NCBI GenBank assembly: GCA_005281725.1
Contig: SSBO01000012.1
Coordinates: 11,313,254-11,377,253, forward strand
Reading direction: 5' to 3'
DNA length: 64,000 bases
Origin: Wuchereria bancrofti
Taxonomy: Eukaryota > Nematoda > Chromadorea > Rhabditida > Onchocercidae
Of this stretch, positions 41,422-56,800 are shown in pieces (within the stretch, counting starts at the first letter, position 1; every line of letters starts with the position of its first letter). The translations under genes were made by a program, and so were the position numbers. The notes below the pieces were generated by a model. The model saw nothing but the letters and a program-made list of their open reading frames with translations. It made no database searches and was not told the origin of the DNA.

Positions 41422-41426
41422 TTAGC
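41422..41426. repeat. Target-site duplication, right copy (TTAGC)
   Basis: The five bases after LTR C equal the five bases before LTR A (30926-30930). Confidence 0.75.
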
Positions 41427-44400
41427 CAAATATTAACCATGTTACAAACTGTCAGAAAACTAAGGAATTTCAATAATTACGACTTGTTTACTTACAAGAT
41501 TAAACATTTGAACTTGCCTAGAAGTAGTTCAGCTTGTTCGAATCTAGCTAGACCTTGTTCTAACCCCCAGGTCATTCGTTTGTTGTGCCACTTTCGTCGT
41601 TTCTAAGATATAGTTTCTAACATTCAATTTTTAAGCTTTGCTCCCATATAAATAAAACAGCAGGAAAGCGGGTGGTAGGGAACACTTTGAAAATCATGAA
41701 ACTAACAAATTGAAAAAAAAAAAGGATCGTTCAGGTTAGAGTGATCGTAATCCTCCCGCAAGCCTCCCAATTCATCATTTCTTTGTTTTCAATTTTGAGT
41801 TTCTTAGCATATATTTCGTTTCCATTTTAAGTCTAAAAGATGTCACATTTGTTTTCATTTTTCTAGGTTTAAAGAGAGAGAGAGAGAGGGGGGGGGGGGG
41901 ATCTAAAAATGCAAATCTTCATTCACCCTAAAATTACTTTTAATTTTATATTTTTAAGGTAATCAAGAAGAAAATTATATGATTTAATGTAGCTTTAATT
42001 AAATGAATTTGCATAAATATTGTGAATAACCAGCATATAATTAACTAGACAGCTGTCTTTCAAACTTGGAAAAGCTGTAAGGTCATTTTGTCCAAGCCGA
42101 TAATTTGAGGATTTTTTTAACACATCTTTTTCTTCCCTGAATTTTTATTTTATCAAGAAACTGATCAAGAAAACGTTACACTACGCTGTATCGAGCCAAT
42201 TCTGGTCAAAATTTTGTTCGTGATATTTTGTGGATCTGTGCTTTTCAAGATCAATATTTTATAACGAACGGTTTAGTTGTTTTTTTTTTTTGAACGAAAA
42301 TATGTAAATATGCTATGTCGTAATGATGAAATTTAGCTGCAAAAAAGTTTAACACTGTGGAGAACGCTGCACCGAATCGCTTAAGTTTTATCACTTGATC
42401 TATCTTGCTAAAAAAACGGTTTAATCTTTAACAAAAGCGTTTTCCAAAATACACCACCAGCATTCACGTAAAACTCGACTCGAAATGTATTTATTTCCTT
42501 GTTGTTACAGTTTCCCATTGTTACTACTTGCAGAACTTTGTGTGGCATCTGCAGGTGGACGCAGTTTTGGTATATCCCATAATGCATGTACTACTTCGAC
42601 TGCCGCTATCATAATGATAATATTGTTTGCCGCTATCAAATATAACAGAATATTGTTTGAACAGTGACCGTCACTCAGAGCAACAAATATTCCAGAAGTC
42701 TGTCACATATGTGTTTTTCTCCCTGTCCCTAATGGCAACATCACAAGACACTTCATAGTGCCAAATATTTCCCAGTGATAACCTTTTACTTCAGGTTGAA
42801 TTTTGTTTAAATATCCTTGCAATGGAGAGTGCAAAGAAAAAGCTTCAACTGGCGTGCAGACATTTTCAGATGTGAATAGGCAGACAGAAGTATGAAGTGA
42901 AAGTACTGATCGATATGAAGAGAGAAATTCCGGAGTATACCAATCTTTGCTCTTTACATCTGACAACGCTTTGGTTAAGACGTGTTCCCGAGACTACGAC
43001 CTTTGCAAAAAAGGTCGATCTGTCCACAACTGCAATAATGTGAAGAGGAAACATTAGGAACACAAAGGTGCCATCATCTCCGGGGATGGGCAGAAAGGAA
43101 CACATCACTTCGATGGCACTCCACTGCCTCCCTTCTTTCTTCTCCTGTCCATCTTCTGCAAATTCTGCCACAGTGATCATCGCATTTTTTCCTCCACTCT
43201 TTTTCTTCATCTCATTTCATTTGTCGGAAATTGTTTTGCCTTGCATCCCTCCGAGATTACTTTTTACAAATTGATCGGGTCATTTCCGGCACTGATAGGC
43301 ATGACTCTTTTCTTCCTTGCTCCTACCTTTCTCATTAGCAAATTTCCATATCTGTCAATCGATTAAGTGATGTCACTAATTCCACCATATATACATATCA
43401 TGCATACATACTGTGTATATGCTCATATTTACCAACACATTGTTCGGTGAATTGCTGTAGGAAAAGTCTGGAAGAACGTCGTGATGTTGTTTTCACTTGT
43501 CGACGTGCTCTTTCCTTCCTGTAACAATTTCTGGTGGATTCGCAAGTGACTCTTTAGTTCTGCGGCATAATTCGATAAGTGGTGAAGGGGTATTTGATTT
43601 TTATCCCATTACAAACGTCCACACTTCCTATCGCTTTCGTCTACTGTACGGACGACTCAGTAAAGTGGTACCTTGAGCAGGTATTCAGATAGTGATGTCA
43701 CTCAACAGGGACATCACGCATTACACTCATAACCAAGCGACACCTATGCTGCTATCACGTGAGACTACGACCTGTTGGGAAATGGTGTTGATTGATATTT
43801 GCTGTGATTCCACTTTTATTTTCGATTTGTTTATGTAATATATGGAACATGTAAGACGACAGATCGATCCTATGCACTGATACGTCGGTATGACTCACAA
43901 TGTTTGGACGAGACTGCTCTCGAGATGAAGTTTCATCGATGCCAGCCTGGTGTTAACATGTGAAAACACTTCCTCCCACGTATGAGCCAACAGTTAGGGA
44001 CGGGATTTAACGTCACCATTTTGCTGAAATGCATTGAGTGGTTTGTGTTCGATGTCGCCGTGCCTGCATGTAAGTTGGTGCGGCGATGTGTTGTGTCATT
44101 TTTCTTGTAGGAACAGCAGTTATGTGGGCTTTAATTGGAAACTTTGTTTCAGTTTCAGCAGATAATTAATAAACCTGGTTAGTCGGATAGTAGACCCGAT
44201 TTTGGCAGGTACTGCAGCTTCTCCTCTCATCTAATCCAAGCTGGGAAAGCTTTCATTTTCTTCTTAGAAGGGCTCAGAGTGGGTTCATTCTCTAAATATT
44301 AGAAAGACAGAATTTTTTCAAAGTCTCCATTGTGACATGTAACCGTGAAGGATTTTTATTCTATGACTTTTCTCACCCATTGATTTTAGAATTGTTTTTA

Positions 44401-47400
44401 GACCATAAAGCAATTTTTGGCAAGCCTCATATTAGTTTGAAATTAATCAAAGGTGTTGGAAATGTAATCAACTGATTGTCTCAGTTTCTCTTCCGTAGGG
44501 TAATTTTTTTTTTCCTTCCCTCTCTTCCGTCCACCCTTTGCATTGCTTTATCACATCTTTTGCTGAGAGCAGTTGTCGATGTATGCGAACAAATTTCAAA
44601 TTATTTTAGGGTGTCCGTTTGAAAACGGTTTGACTTTGTTGTACATTAAATCGCGATGATTTCAATGATAAGTTTTTGTCTAATTTGAATGCAGCCTTGT
44701 TTAGTTACTGGATTTTTAACTAGACCCTATGGTATAAACTATCCATTTCTTCACGATTATCCTTGACTCGTAATAAACATAAAATTCGATGCAGATACAT
44801 CCACCTTTCACCATCCCTTTTATCCACTTTATTGCACAAAGAATGCTACTGCCAATTGTGTTACTTTACCATGCAAATGGTTTCATTTCAGGACTGACCC
44901 ACGTCTTTGTTCAATTTGTTGTTGGTGTCTTTTGTTTGTTTTGTATTAATTGTAAAGCGTTTTCTTGATTTCCCGCTTTTCCGATCTGACCGTAAATTTA
45001 TAATCAACAAACGTATTGAATTTCTTCCGAGAAATAACGATTTATTATTTTTCAAATTTCTGTTTTGCACCGGATTTCTCATCGAATTAAATCTTATTCC
45101 TCGAATATTTAACATTTTTTATCGCATATCATTTGTTTTGATTTTTTATTCTGGACACAACTGAATCTTTGATATTTGTTTATCTGCCTTTTGCTTGAAG
45201 TAAATTGTGAAATAACGGACTACTGTTTTCGTACATAGCACATGTGCTTTGTTCGTCAAAAACTGTTCATCGACTCAATTTCTCCGTTGGAGTTCCATTA
45301 TCCTTTTCTTAACAGTTTCTTATTTCCCGGTTTTTTTTTCCATCAGGTGCACCGTAACGGCTCGATTAAAAATATTTCATAGCATGCAAAGAACATGCAC
45401 GGAAGTTCTATGAAGTGCATGTTAGAAGTAAACACTGTTTTAAGATCCAGACCGAAAAGAAATTGGACGTCTATAACGAAAACATTTCCGGAATAACTGT
45501 GTTATAGTCAAAAAATGACTGCGCTTTTATCAATTTGAAGAAGTTAAAATATTGCTGCTTTTGATTAATTGTCATTCTGCACTGTAGCAAGCACGCTGAA
45601 TCATTTTCATTGGTCATTTTATTTGTATTTATGATCGGAGGCCATAAATAAGCTTTCTTCAATAAATTGGAATGTCTGTGTGTATACGAACCTTCATTCC
45701 TTCCAACATTCACTGTGTCGATTTCGACTTCACATTACTCTATCTTGCGATACTGAGCTATTGGTTTTTTACAACTCTGTTAACAGTACAAATGTATAGA
45801 TGCATATGTACAATGATGAAGGGAACAAGACAAATAGCCAATCAGATTTTAAAGTTACTGGAGAATTCAATTCGATTAAAAAACGGGTGATGGAAAAATT
45901 CATTGCATGTCAGTGGTAGAGAAATTCCTGCTTTCATTCAAATATTGATAAATAATGATTCGTCTGAGCTGGAGATTCGTTATCATCTGAAATGATTCTA
46001 AGACTGGTATTTTTTTCTTCTGTACATATTGTACTGACACTTTTAATAAAATTTCAACTTGGAAAAAGAGCAAATCTAAAGTGCTGTAGTCTCACTGTTA
46101 GAATAACACCCTACTAAATTATGTCCCCTGTTTTTGCTGTAGAAATATGTTTATATATAATTTTTTTTCATGCTTTAAATTCACTCTTATCCTTCTCTTC
46201 CTAACTTTTTGCAGAGATTTATTTGAGTCAAACCACAGCTGCTTAGCTTCTAGAAAGAAGTTTTTTTTTTATTGTTCAAATTGCTAATTTGAACATAATA
46301 TTTTCAATGAATACAACTTTTTCAACATCTCTGTATTTTTTTTGTTTCATAGGGAGTGATGGTTTTCAAGTTCTAAGTTTTAATTTTACTGCAGATGATT
46401 TAATGCTAAAATAACACTCATTTCTGACTTTTGCATTTCTTTTATACTTTTGAAACAACTGAAAGCACAAATAGAGTTAAAGGGGAGAAACCTGTTTATA
46501 TGGATGCAACGCTTTCTATTTTATTTTCTTTAATCATTCATTACAAATATTAAGTACCTTTATATATATCGTTCTGTCATATGGGATATCTAAATATATA
46601 TTTCTTAAGTTTATAGGATTAAGTTACATTAAGATTAAAATATTTCAGTTTTTCCGCTTATAGGTGAGTGTGGTAAGGCATATTTTTGATGTAGGATTGT
46701 TCACTTTCATGGAAGTGAGGTGAATGTAATTCTTAGAGAGCTAGTAAGGAAGGAATTGGGAAATCAGATTTGAAGTGCAAGCTAGTGTTGAAAAAAGAAT
46801 TTTTCAAGGATGAGTGTTTTCTTGATCCTATGTCACCTCTCTTTTTATGATTTAGGAATCTGACGTCTATTTTAGGAATCATATTCTCGGAAGATTGTCA
46901 AGTGATTCTTGCTTACTTTTACTTTTGATTCGCATTCTTTACGTTGTATATCTCTTTTCTCCTGTATATTCATTAAGTACACTATTTCACTTGCTGTCCA
47001 TTTACCACGATAAACTGCTGAATCTAGCAGTTGGTAATGATGCATAGAATTTCACTTTATACGTTTGAAAGGTCCTTTGGGACACGTATATGCCAGAACT
47101 TTTTTGCGTTTCTGGAGTCACTCATGACAATATTTTGGCTACATAATATTAAAAAAAAAATTTTTTTTTCATGTCATGGGACGTTTTTTTCCGGCTGGCT
47201 CTGTTTTATGAAGTCGTTTTACGTGTACTGCGTCGTTGAATTTTGCGTTTCCTCTATCTGGTCTGGGTTCTGGTGATACTATAACTGGGTCATCAAAATT
47301 TTTTTTACTGTTATTCGTAAAATGCATTACGACAGTGTGAATTGCTGTTGAATTTTTAAAGTCATATATTTACTAGACGTTTATTTGCTAGATGTAACAC

Positions 47401-47863
47401 TCGGACGACAAACATTCTTTATGCTATTATCCACTGTATTTTAAATGAATTTATTGTTCTGAGACGATTCTAAACTTCAGTCAAGCTTTAGATAGCATAG
47501 ACCAGGGATGAGCATTCCTTCTCTTTCTGAGAGCATAAAAAAGTATTAAGGCGAAAAAGAGAACTTGTAGAAAGTGACTCAACTTTCTAAAGTTGATTAC
47601 TCATATTTGTCAAAAGCTTCATGAACACCAATCATTACCGCTTCGGGTTTTCGAGTTAGAATCGCTAAGATAGCAAATCGTTTCTAAGTCTAATGTCATT
47701 AGTTGAATATGTGAAACGTACACACACGTAGCATTTGCGACGAATTAACCACTGCAGTTAAACAAAATGTTTGCAAATTATTCAAACCATTAAAGCAAAT
47801 GAAAATATTAAAGAACGATTGCGGCACTGAATAAAAGAGTAGTTAATTTCAACAAGCTCTGCA
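41427..47863. other. Intergenic interval, no gene seen
   Basis: About 6.4 kb between the retroelement and the next gene. The 114-codon minus-strand frame at 42866-43210 and other frames around 42.5-45.9 kb show no motif or splice partner. The part around 42.7-44.1 kb is less AT-rich than its surroundings, but I cannot assign it. Confidence 0.5.
41872..41900 (+). repeat. Microsatellite: (AG)n followed by poly-G
   Basis: About eight AG units run directly into about twelve G. Confidence 0.9.
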
Positions 47864-50800
47864 ATGCGTTCCCAGAAACAAATACGCCATGTTGGCAAAG
47901 TACGCTCATTGAAAAATGCTGCTGCCGGAAAATGGAAAATATATCGAAAATGTCTGGAAGCCAGAAAAGCATGGTTGGTTATAATAAAAACAGCGGATAT
48001 TTTTGTGCTTTCAGATTTCAAGTCTAAAATTAAATTTTCTCTCACTTTGAGAATCTATGTAATTAATTAGGTGGAAGTTCATAGTTGATTTTTAGCAGTT
48101 AGGAATAAACTATTTTATGCTCGTATTTCAGGCAAAACAATGCAATTCTCACGGGGCATCAACATTCCAGGTAATTTTTTAATGTTTGCACATAATTTTC
48201 TGCAGATGATTTTTCTTTAACTGTGCTCGGTTCGATATATTCATAATTCCTAGAAAATGATAAAGTGATATCTAAACTATTATATTTACATTCATAGTAA
48301 TTTTTGTTTATGAAGCAATTAAGAGTAGAACTTGTTTTTTGGAGGAAGATAGAAATATCCTTCGATTTCTTTTTTTGCCGGGATAGCAATATTTTATAGA
48401 AACTACAGCAGAAATATCTCCTGCAGCTTGGACAGTTATCCTCGTTGCACGATATATGAACATACAGTCTATGCTTGTTTTCTCCAGATTATACAATTCT
48501 TTCCTTGTCCATCTTTTTAAAATGACACGAAACAGAATTTATTGAGTAAGTCATTTACTGATACAATAGTATTTGTAGCAATACACTTGTTCCACCAAAA
48601 CCAACACGCCGAAGAATGAAGGAGCCAAAGCAGGTACCCTAACCCTCATATTTATATACGCTTAAGGCTCGTCGTAATCGTGCTGTATACCTTGTTTAAA
48701 ATATATGACACCATGTATTATTAACAATGCTGATATATATTTACGATAATAGGTTTTATTTAACGTTTCAAGATATTCGGTAATCATGTTTTTTGTTTTT
48801 TTTTTCTGTCTTCGTAAATGTGAGGATTCATACATACAATGTCAGGTTATTGATTTCTCTTAACCATTATTAGATAGATACATTCTCTGTGTTGTAGCGA
48901 TCTGCGGAAGAACTGGCAGAAAGGCAACGTTTTCGAGAGCAAAGGCGTCTGGAAAAGAAATTAGCAAAACAGAGAGCGTCAACTTCGACACTTCCAGAGA
49001 CTAGAAAAAAAAAGGTAAAGTCTACTCTTTATACTTTGTTCTGGAAAGTATTCACTACGACAATATAGAAAAAAGTCTGGAAAAAAAATTGGAAGTCGAA
49101 TTGTTTGCAACTAATGTCTAGATAGATGAAGAAGGAAGAAGAAAATGTCTCCATAAAAAATAGAACTTTTTCTTTCTTCTGTTTTATGAACAAATTTCCA
49201 TCATATTGTAAATTAGCCAACTTAGTGATGTAACATCTTACATCCTCTTTCGGTAAGGACAAGCAGATATTTCTCCCTCTTAATGCATTTATCTGTAACT
49301 TAGTGTTTGAAAAATGATTATTCAAATTGATAATATTGATTAAAAGTATTAAACGATGCCGTTTTTCTATGTAATCGAATTAAAATGAAAACCCATCAAA
49401 CTACATTGTCGTGAATATTGGGAATGAATGTTACTTAGCCTGTTTTTATATTTTTTTTTGATCGTTTCTGAAGTAGCTAAATTGTAAGTATAATGTATTG
49501 TAATCCATGCTTTTATGCTTTTGGTGTGACAGTATGATCAACGAAACATTCATGGAGAATTATAGCTGTTGCAGTTGTAGCATTTACATATTCATCTAAA
49601 TATTTTATAGTAGTTACAGTTAAGCCAATACAAAGTTCAAGAAATGTCCATTAACCGCTGCCTTTTACTACTGTAGTACTTTTTGGATAAACATTTCCTT
49701 TGGAATATATTTACTTTGCCGCAGCTGAAGTCTTAAATTTATTAAAACTGCATTCCAAACTACCATTATCGCATATCTTTTCTTGTTTAACATCCCCATG
49801 CTACTTTTATGCATTAAACTGCATTCGAAATTCTTATTTGTTATTTGTCTCTGACATTAATATTATCTTTTCTGCTCTTTAGTTTTCTGTATGGCTGGTC
49901 AATCGTATTGTAAGGTTGTTTCTCTATAAGTTTACTAGTTTAGCCTGTAGTTTAATCCTTGATGAAAAGCATTCTCGGAGAGTTTGCTCCAAAATTCGTG
50001 AAATTTTAGTGATCCCACGCACATTACTTTTACTTATGTGTCGAGTGGTTTTTGATTTTACTTTTCATTTCTTCATACTTCACTTTTCAGGAGGGATTTT
50101 TCGTCATTTCTCATAAGCTTGCATTGTTAAAGATTCATATTTATCACCCTATCATATTTATCACTAAACTAAACCATAATTGCATTAGATAGTCTTTTGC
50201 TTGTTAGAACATATCGCGTGCAGTCACTTTCCAACTCTCCTTTGAAAGCATGTGTAACGTTTGCAATAAGGTGGATTATTTTTATTTTTTACAAATTTCC
50301 TTTACTTCCCTTGCTGGTAGATATAGTTGATTAGGCATTGTCTTACTGAAAATTCTGCTGCTTCTAAAAGTGGTATTTTGCTTACAGACATATGATAGAT
50401 ACTGCACCGTTACATAGCCACTTTTTATCATATATAATCCGACAATACACCAATACAAGGAGGGGCAAAACCTGCTTAACGTATGCAATCTAAAGTGTTC
50501 CATTTGTTTGTTACTTGAAATATCAACTACAGAAAAACCGAATTTTACAAGTATAACTGGAGCTAGTTACATGGTGTAATTCTATTGTTTCATTAAGTTT
50601 CCAATTTTTTCAGAAGCTGAAAGAAGGATCCGGCAATGGTTCACCGAAAAAAGCATCAGCTGAGCACAAAACTACTGCAAAAACGACTAAAGCTAAAAAT
50701 TCGATGATGAAAGAAACAACGAAAGCAAAGCCTTTAACGGTATTTCCTCTGAGTTATCACAACGCTTATTCACCATTTTCCAAATACATAAAAGCAACCT

Positions 50801-53800
50801 GCTTATTATTCCACTAATGAATATTTTCAAATCCTTTCTTAGAATGAACAAGTGCAGCATACAGTAAATGTGGTAGAACAAGAGATAGCTGCAATAAAAT
50901 TAAACACACTGAAAGCGATGAAAGTCCCGAAGTTACGAAATGAGTCTATACCAAAGCGACAATATCTGATGTCGACTCAAGGGCAGAAAATAAACCAATC
51001 GTCATCCCCAATAAAGCTGGAACAAAAAGAACTGGTGCAGTCAAAAAAGGTAGCATTCAGTGTTTCGCTTAAGAACAGAGAAACTTGTCACTTAAGGACA
51101 GAAAATCCTCGTAATCATATTCTATAATGCAGAATGTTCACAGTTGGGGAGGGAAATTGGAGTTTCGAGACAATACGATTGTCCAGGATATTCCTTGTTA
51201 TTTTTTTCACTTTTTATTACAAAGGAATTTTTAATGAGCAAGTTAATCTTAGTTTAAAATACTACTTCTAGTAATGCAAAAGGAATGTGCCTATCGAATG
51301 AGGACTGATTAAAATTTTTTGGTGTTTTAAATATTGCTGAACTAAACGAAATACGGAATACCTTTATACCACTAATTATTGTGCTCATTATAGTTCTATG
51401 GATAGGTAGCAGAAGACGGATATCAAAAGTATAGATTTCATAAAAGGAGAGATATTGCATATTGAATGTACTCTTTATTAGTGTTTACTACAGCATAACT
51501 TATTCTTTCCCATCCTTTGTGTAATTATTAGCTTGTAACGAACTGTAAACAAAACTGGTAAGAAACCGTCGGAAAAAAGGGGCTAGTTGAAGAAATCATT
51601 AAAAAAGCAAGGGATGACAAAATACAATTCTTGATTTTTACTCAGTTGCAAGAGCCAGTTGTTCCAATAGTTCTGCACTTTTTATCCAAAGTACAGTGTT
51701 CCATCTTTTCGTTTCATTATAAGTTTAGCTAATCACCACATCCACAGCTATGTTCTTTTTGTAGCTGTCGGTGTGGTTATTGTTCCTCTGGACTTCACTG
51801 ACATTACTAGGACCTTCTTGTCATCCTGTTCACCGAGTGTAGAGTGTTTCCCAGTGGTGGTACTGCCGTACCGTCAGGTACCAATGTAAAACGGTCCATT
51901 GCCCAGACTAAGTTCACGATAATTGGTAATGATAATCTTTTGTAACCTGCCTACGAATGAGGTTGCCAGTGATTCGATCTTGATTTTCCAAACACACCTC
52001 ATTAGTTTTTCAGTACTTTAGTTTGGAAAATATCTGGAACCGGGCACTGCTTTCTCTTCCTACCCTACTTTTTTAACGTAAAGAATACCCGGATATGGTT
52101 TTCTCTACGCTGTTAGAATTTATAACTCCTTGCAAAATTTTTGAATTTACGCTTTTTATTAGTTTTTATAAACAAGTTGTTTACTGAACATGCTTAGGTA
52201 TTTTCTTACACTTAAAAACGAAAAAAGTTTATAAATGTGTTAGGTACTTGATCAGAATTTTGTAGAAGATTTCACAGAACAAGCTTCATTATTTTGGTAG
52301 AATAGTAGTATGTCTCAGCATGTATTGCAGAATTCTTTCAGTTTCTTACTAAAATGTTTCTTCATCTTATGGATTTGTTTGCCGCATCACAGCACTTTCC
52401 TAGAAGCTTTGTTAATATTTTACTTTACTTTTGTCATACAATAGTCAGTTTCTTAAATGTTACATGTTTTTGAAAACAAGAAGCGTTGCTTAGATTCAGG
52501 TCTTGTTCGAAGTTTCCACAATACTCGATTTTCATGCCACTTTAATATGTGTTGTTGCTGTCCAGTTTAACTTTGAAAATTTTTACATGAGACACCCCGA
52601 ACAATCTTGCATATATCATATTTGACATCCTATACTACCTTGCATGAGACGGATATTTTAGCTTATTTTCTGGAAAAGCTATTCCATAACGCTCCATGGG
52701 ATACTTTCTATCGTCCTTTTATGTTTTACGTGATTCTTCATATTCTGCTATAACTTTAGTTTAGGAAAGAGAACAAAAATTTTGATAGTTTCATTGTCTG
52801 CTCATTCAGTTATTTGCGCCAATCCTCCGCTTTATACCTCGATAATATATACCACTGTCATTCTGAAAAGCCATAATTTGTTGTGTCATTTCGTACACAT
52901 TTATGTTCTTCTGCAATGCTTCTTAGTTTCTTGCAGTCTTCATCTTCAAAAAAATATAGATAAGCATACTAAAAAAAAAAATAAAATAAAAAAAAAGAAA
53001 AAGATCAGCATACTCAATCTTCTATACATCGGCTTTCACATTGCTCTATTAAATCAAGATCCACCTTACCTCCAGTCAATTTAGTTTTTTTTTTTTATAG
53101 CAGTTAACATCAATTTCTATCGATTTATAACTAGAATGTGTCTTGGAATATTCTTTTCTAGTTCAGGGATAACACTAATGTTAGTCGTTAATCCAATTAC
53201 GATGATGTTAGTGGCGGATGCCACACAACGTCTTTTTATATCGTTTATTTTATGTAACTAGTTTTGTTTCTTTTCCTTTACAAATACTGTCGTTCATTTC
53301 ATTTGATTTTTGATGGATTGCCTTCAAAATGCAACGTTTATTATTTTGTGCAGCTCTTGCCAAGCTTTTATTTACAGATTTTCTGCTTTCCTTCTTCGTC
53401 ATCTCTTCAAATTTTTGCTTTGAAATCTTCCGTGATGACCATATAGATTGACATGTCAACGGTGACTTTTAAAGTTCACTGTAGTCCTTACCTTCTTTTT
53501 TAGGCGCATTGATTTAAATGCACTTTATATGATTTGTTTCTGCCTATTTTACGAGTAAGAATGGCGAATTAAGCAACATAAAGAAAATTTTGGAGGTTCA
53601 TATCATATAAAACTCATTCCTGCAGTTACTGCCTAATCCCTTTTTTGGGAACACTTTACTTTCATGTTCTCCGTAGATTTTACATTTGGTTCTTTCAGTA
53701 AGATTTGCACCAAGATATTCATGGATGTTCCACTTTCCTGTGAATGCTTATGACTCATTCTTATATTAGTGCATATTGAGATATCATATCCGGAAACATC

Positions 53801-56800
53801 TAAGAATGTTAAGTATCTCGCGCCACTTGACCGTTCAAGAATTCGTCGATGGCATTGGATCGTTTTATAGACTTTGGCAGTCTATTAAGTTTCAAATAGC
53901 AAATTGATTGGTGTCTCACATTTCTATTTGATGCCGTACATAAATACATCCGATTACATCTTCCGGCGTCGAATTTCTTAATGACTTACGACTCAAAGCT
54001 AACACTAAGGGCTGAACTCCTATCTTTACTGTAATCAGCCAAATATGAGATCTCATGAAGATCACTTAATAGTTGCGGAACTCCTAGGATGGAGAGAGCA
54101 ATGAATAAGCGAATTTTATAATTTGTGGCGATTTATCAAGAAAAATGAATTCAACTGGAAAAAATGGTTTTTAATAAGGATTCCGCTTCCCAAGCCATTC
54201 TATTAACAAAGAATAAGTTTCTTTGTTAACATTATTTTATCTTTGATTTTTAAAACAACGAACGGTAGAAGTCTTTGAATTTTTAATGCACAAGAATTTG
54301 ATGGGCACATAATCACATTTAGGAGGTCGACCAAGATCCCGTTGTTAGTAGCGCTAAAGTAGGCACTGTTTACGAATTCTTGAAAGAAAATGTATTGATA
54401 AAGAAATAACTGTACAATTTGGACAGGTTCACTCTTGTTGTTAAAGTGATGTTTCTTTGTTTCTTTCATTCTCTTTTCGGGAACTTTCGTTAAATTTCTT
54501 TTGGTGACGTACTGTTACTATTACAATGGTAGATGACCACATACGGTAAATTTGGGTCAGAAGCGTGTAGGCTGTGATCAAAGAAATTTTTTTTAACGGT
54601 TTTTCACTGAAAGGTTAATTCATCTTGAAAAATGATCATGGAATTATGGTGGAAGTTGATACAAGACAGTCAGTAATTTGAAACACGGTTTTGTTCTTTT
54701 CTGAAACAGTGTAGACTTTGAGTACTTTGTGTGTTTTTTACGTGTTTTAAAAGATGAATATATAGGAAATGCAAATGAAGGTTAAACAGTCAACACTTCT
54801 CATTCAGACAGCAAACGGTGATGAACAGAATGAAATTTATGGAAGTGCAGGAAGAGTTAAAGAAACAAGTAAGGAACAGAAGAAAAAAAGAAATCGACGA
54901 TCAGATCCTAACAGTCTCTTGTTAGAACATGATTTCGTTGGTGTATGTATTATTATTATTTTGGAATTTTGTTTCATTGCATATGTCTTACTTGATGTCC
55001 AGTTGTTGGATTTTTGTTGGTGTTAGAAAAGGAATAACTTATATATTAATAAATTAGGTTAGTTAATGTACTATTACTGCTTTACACAGATTACAGACTC
55101 GCATGCATAGATTTAAGGTTTGAAAATTAAATTCTAAATTTCATGTTTTATTTTCAGATTAAGAAACAAGAGGAGGATATTTCGGAAAAGAAAAAGATTA
55201 AAGGATTAAATGAGGTTTGCAAAAAGTTATTGTTACTAGTCATTTCACATGCAAAATAAGAAGTGTTCCTTATTAAAAATCTAATACATTTTATAATTGC
55301 AACTATTTTGAAGTTTTTACTTGATTTTTTGTTATCTCTGGCTATGGAGTATAGCTGAATGAAGTTAATTTGATTTGATTTTCTAGTCTGTAATGTATCT
55401 CGCAATGGATCAGAGTTGTGCCGAGGAGGGCAAAGAATTTAAGACTGAAAAGATAATGGATCATATAACGCTCTCCAGTGGTAAAATCCCAAAACATTCA
55501 GGTATATACTTTAGGGAGTTTATTTAGTTATAGATACATGAATTAGACACTTCGTCAGTGCAACCTTTTTAGTTTTCAGCTGTTAGGTGTAGCTTTCCAC
55601 AATAGCCGTTATTTTCATTAGATAAATGGATCACTGTATTTTACGTGTTAACTTGGCGGATATAGTAACAATATGGAATGGTGGATGAAAAAGGTGGTTT
55701 GATGAAGAAGCACGGAGACACCAATAACTTGAATACGTAGTAGTACTGAGACTCCTGCACTGGAATTCCTAGCAATCTTGGGTTGATTAAGAAATTCAGG
55801 CAGCAAAACTATTTGAGATTCTTACGTGGTGTTATTTGTGCCATTTTGAACTTATATTTTATGAAATGTTTCAGAAACGTCGGAAACAGAAATGATCATG
55901 AAGAGATCCATTTCAGAGGAGCTAGATATAAACACGGGGAAGCTGGCACAACAATATTCAGAACCATTGGGTGGTCCAAATCTCAGCTTGAGTGGTAATG
56001 TTAGTGGGGTTCGTCGCTGCACTTTAAATATTAAGGAATCTCCTTGGAATATTTTAAAACTTTTACACGGAGAGCATAAAGAAAATTTAGCATTTCTGGC
56101 ATCTTACGACTTTAAGTGATTACGGAACGTGATTCAAATTCTTTTTGTACTAAGTACTAATCTCTTCGAAGAATTGTATATGTTTACATTTGTTAAGCTA
56201 TGAATTACCCAGCAGGCATCTCTAAGATTGAAACTTGTAAAATCGACCATTAGCAAATACATAATAGATGCATATTGTTCAGATCTCCCCGAATCCAATC
56301 TATTAAAATTATAGAGTATGACTGCAACATCTTGTGCAAAAGAGGCAGAATATGATATGGATGTTGAGAAACAATCAGTCGTTCTGTTATCACAAATGGA
56401 TGAAGTAAATCGTGTCCTGCCAGTCCGTGATCGCATCTGCAAACTTTTACCCCGTGACATCCAGTTTTGTGTGCACATGATTGAGAAACATGGAGAAAAC
56501 TACGAGGTAATTTTTTCTCACCATTACATTTAACTTTAATTCAGAGAATTATTCTCACAGTGTCCTATTCCATTAGTAATTTTCGTTTGCAATTATCTTT
56601 TGTCCAAATTAATCAGCTATTTGTCAAGTAACTTGCTTGATTTACACCAACTGAGTCCGTAGTGTTACATCAGTTGTTTTAAGGCAATGGAAAAAGATCA
56701 AGGCAATATTTTCCGTGACTCAGCCAAGGGAATAGCGCGAAAAATACGAATTTTCAAGGAAAGCCCACAATATGAAGCATATTTGAAAAAAAAGACTGAA

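Noticed and set aside
41334..41606. 90-codon frame starting in LTR C
   Set aside because: The start lies in LTR sequence and the rest in unrelated flank; no homology seen.
42703..43210. Two overlapping minus-strand frames of 87 and 114 codons
   Set aside because: They are in different frames, no family similarity is visible, and no GT/AG link joins them convincingly.
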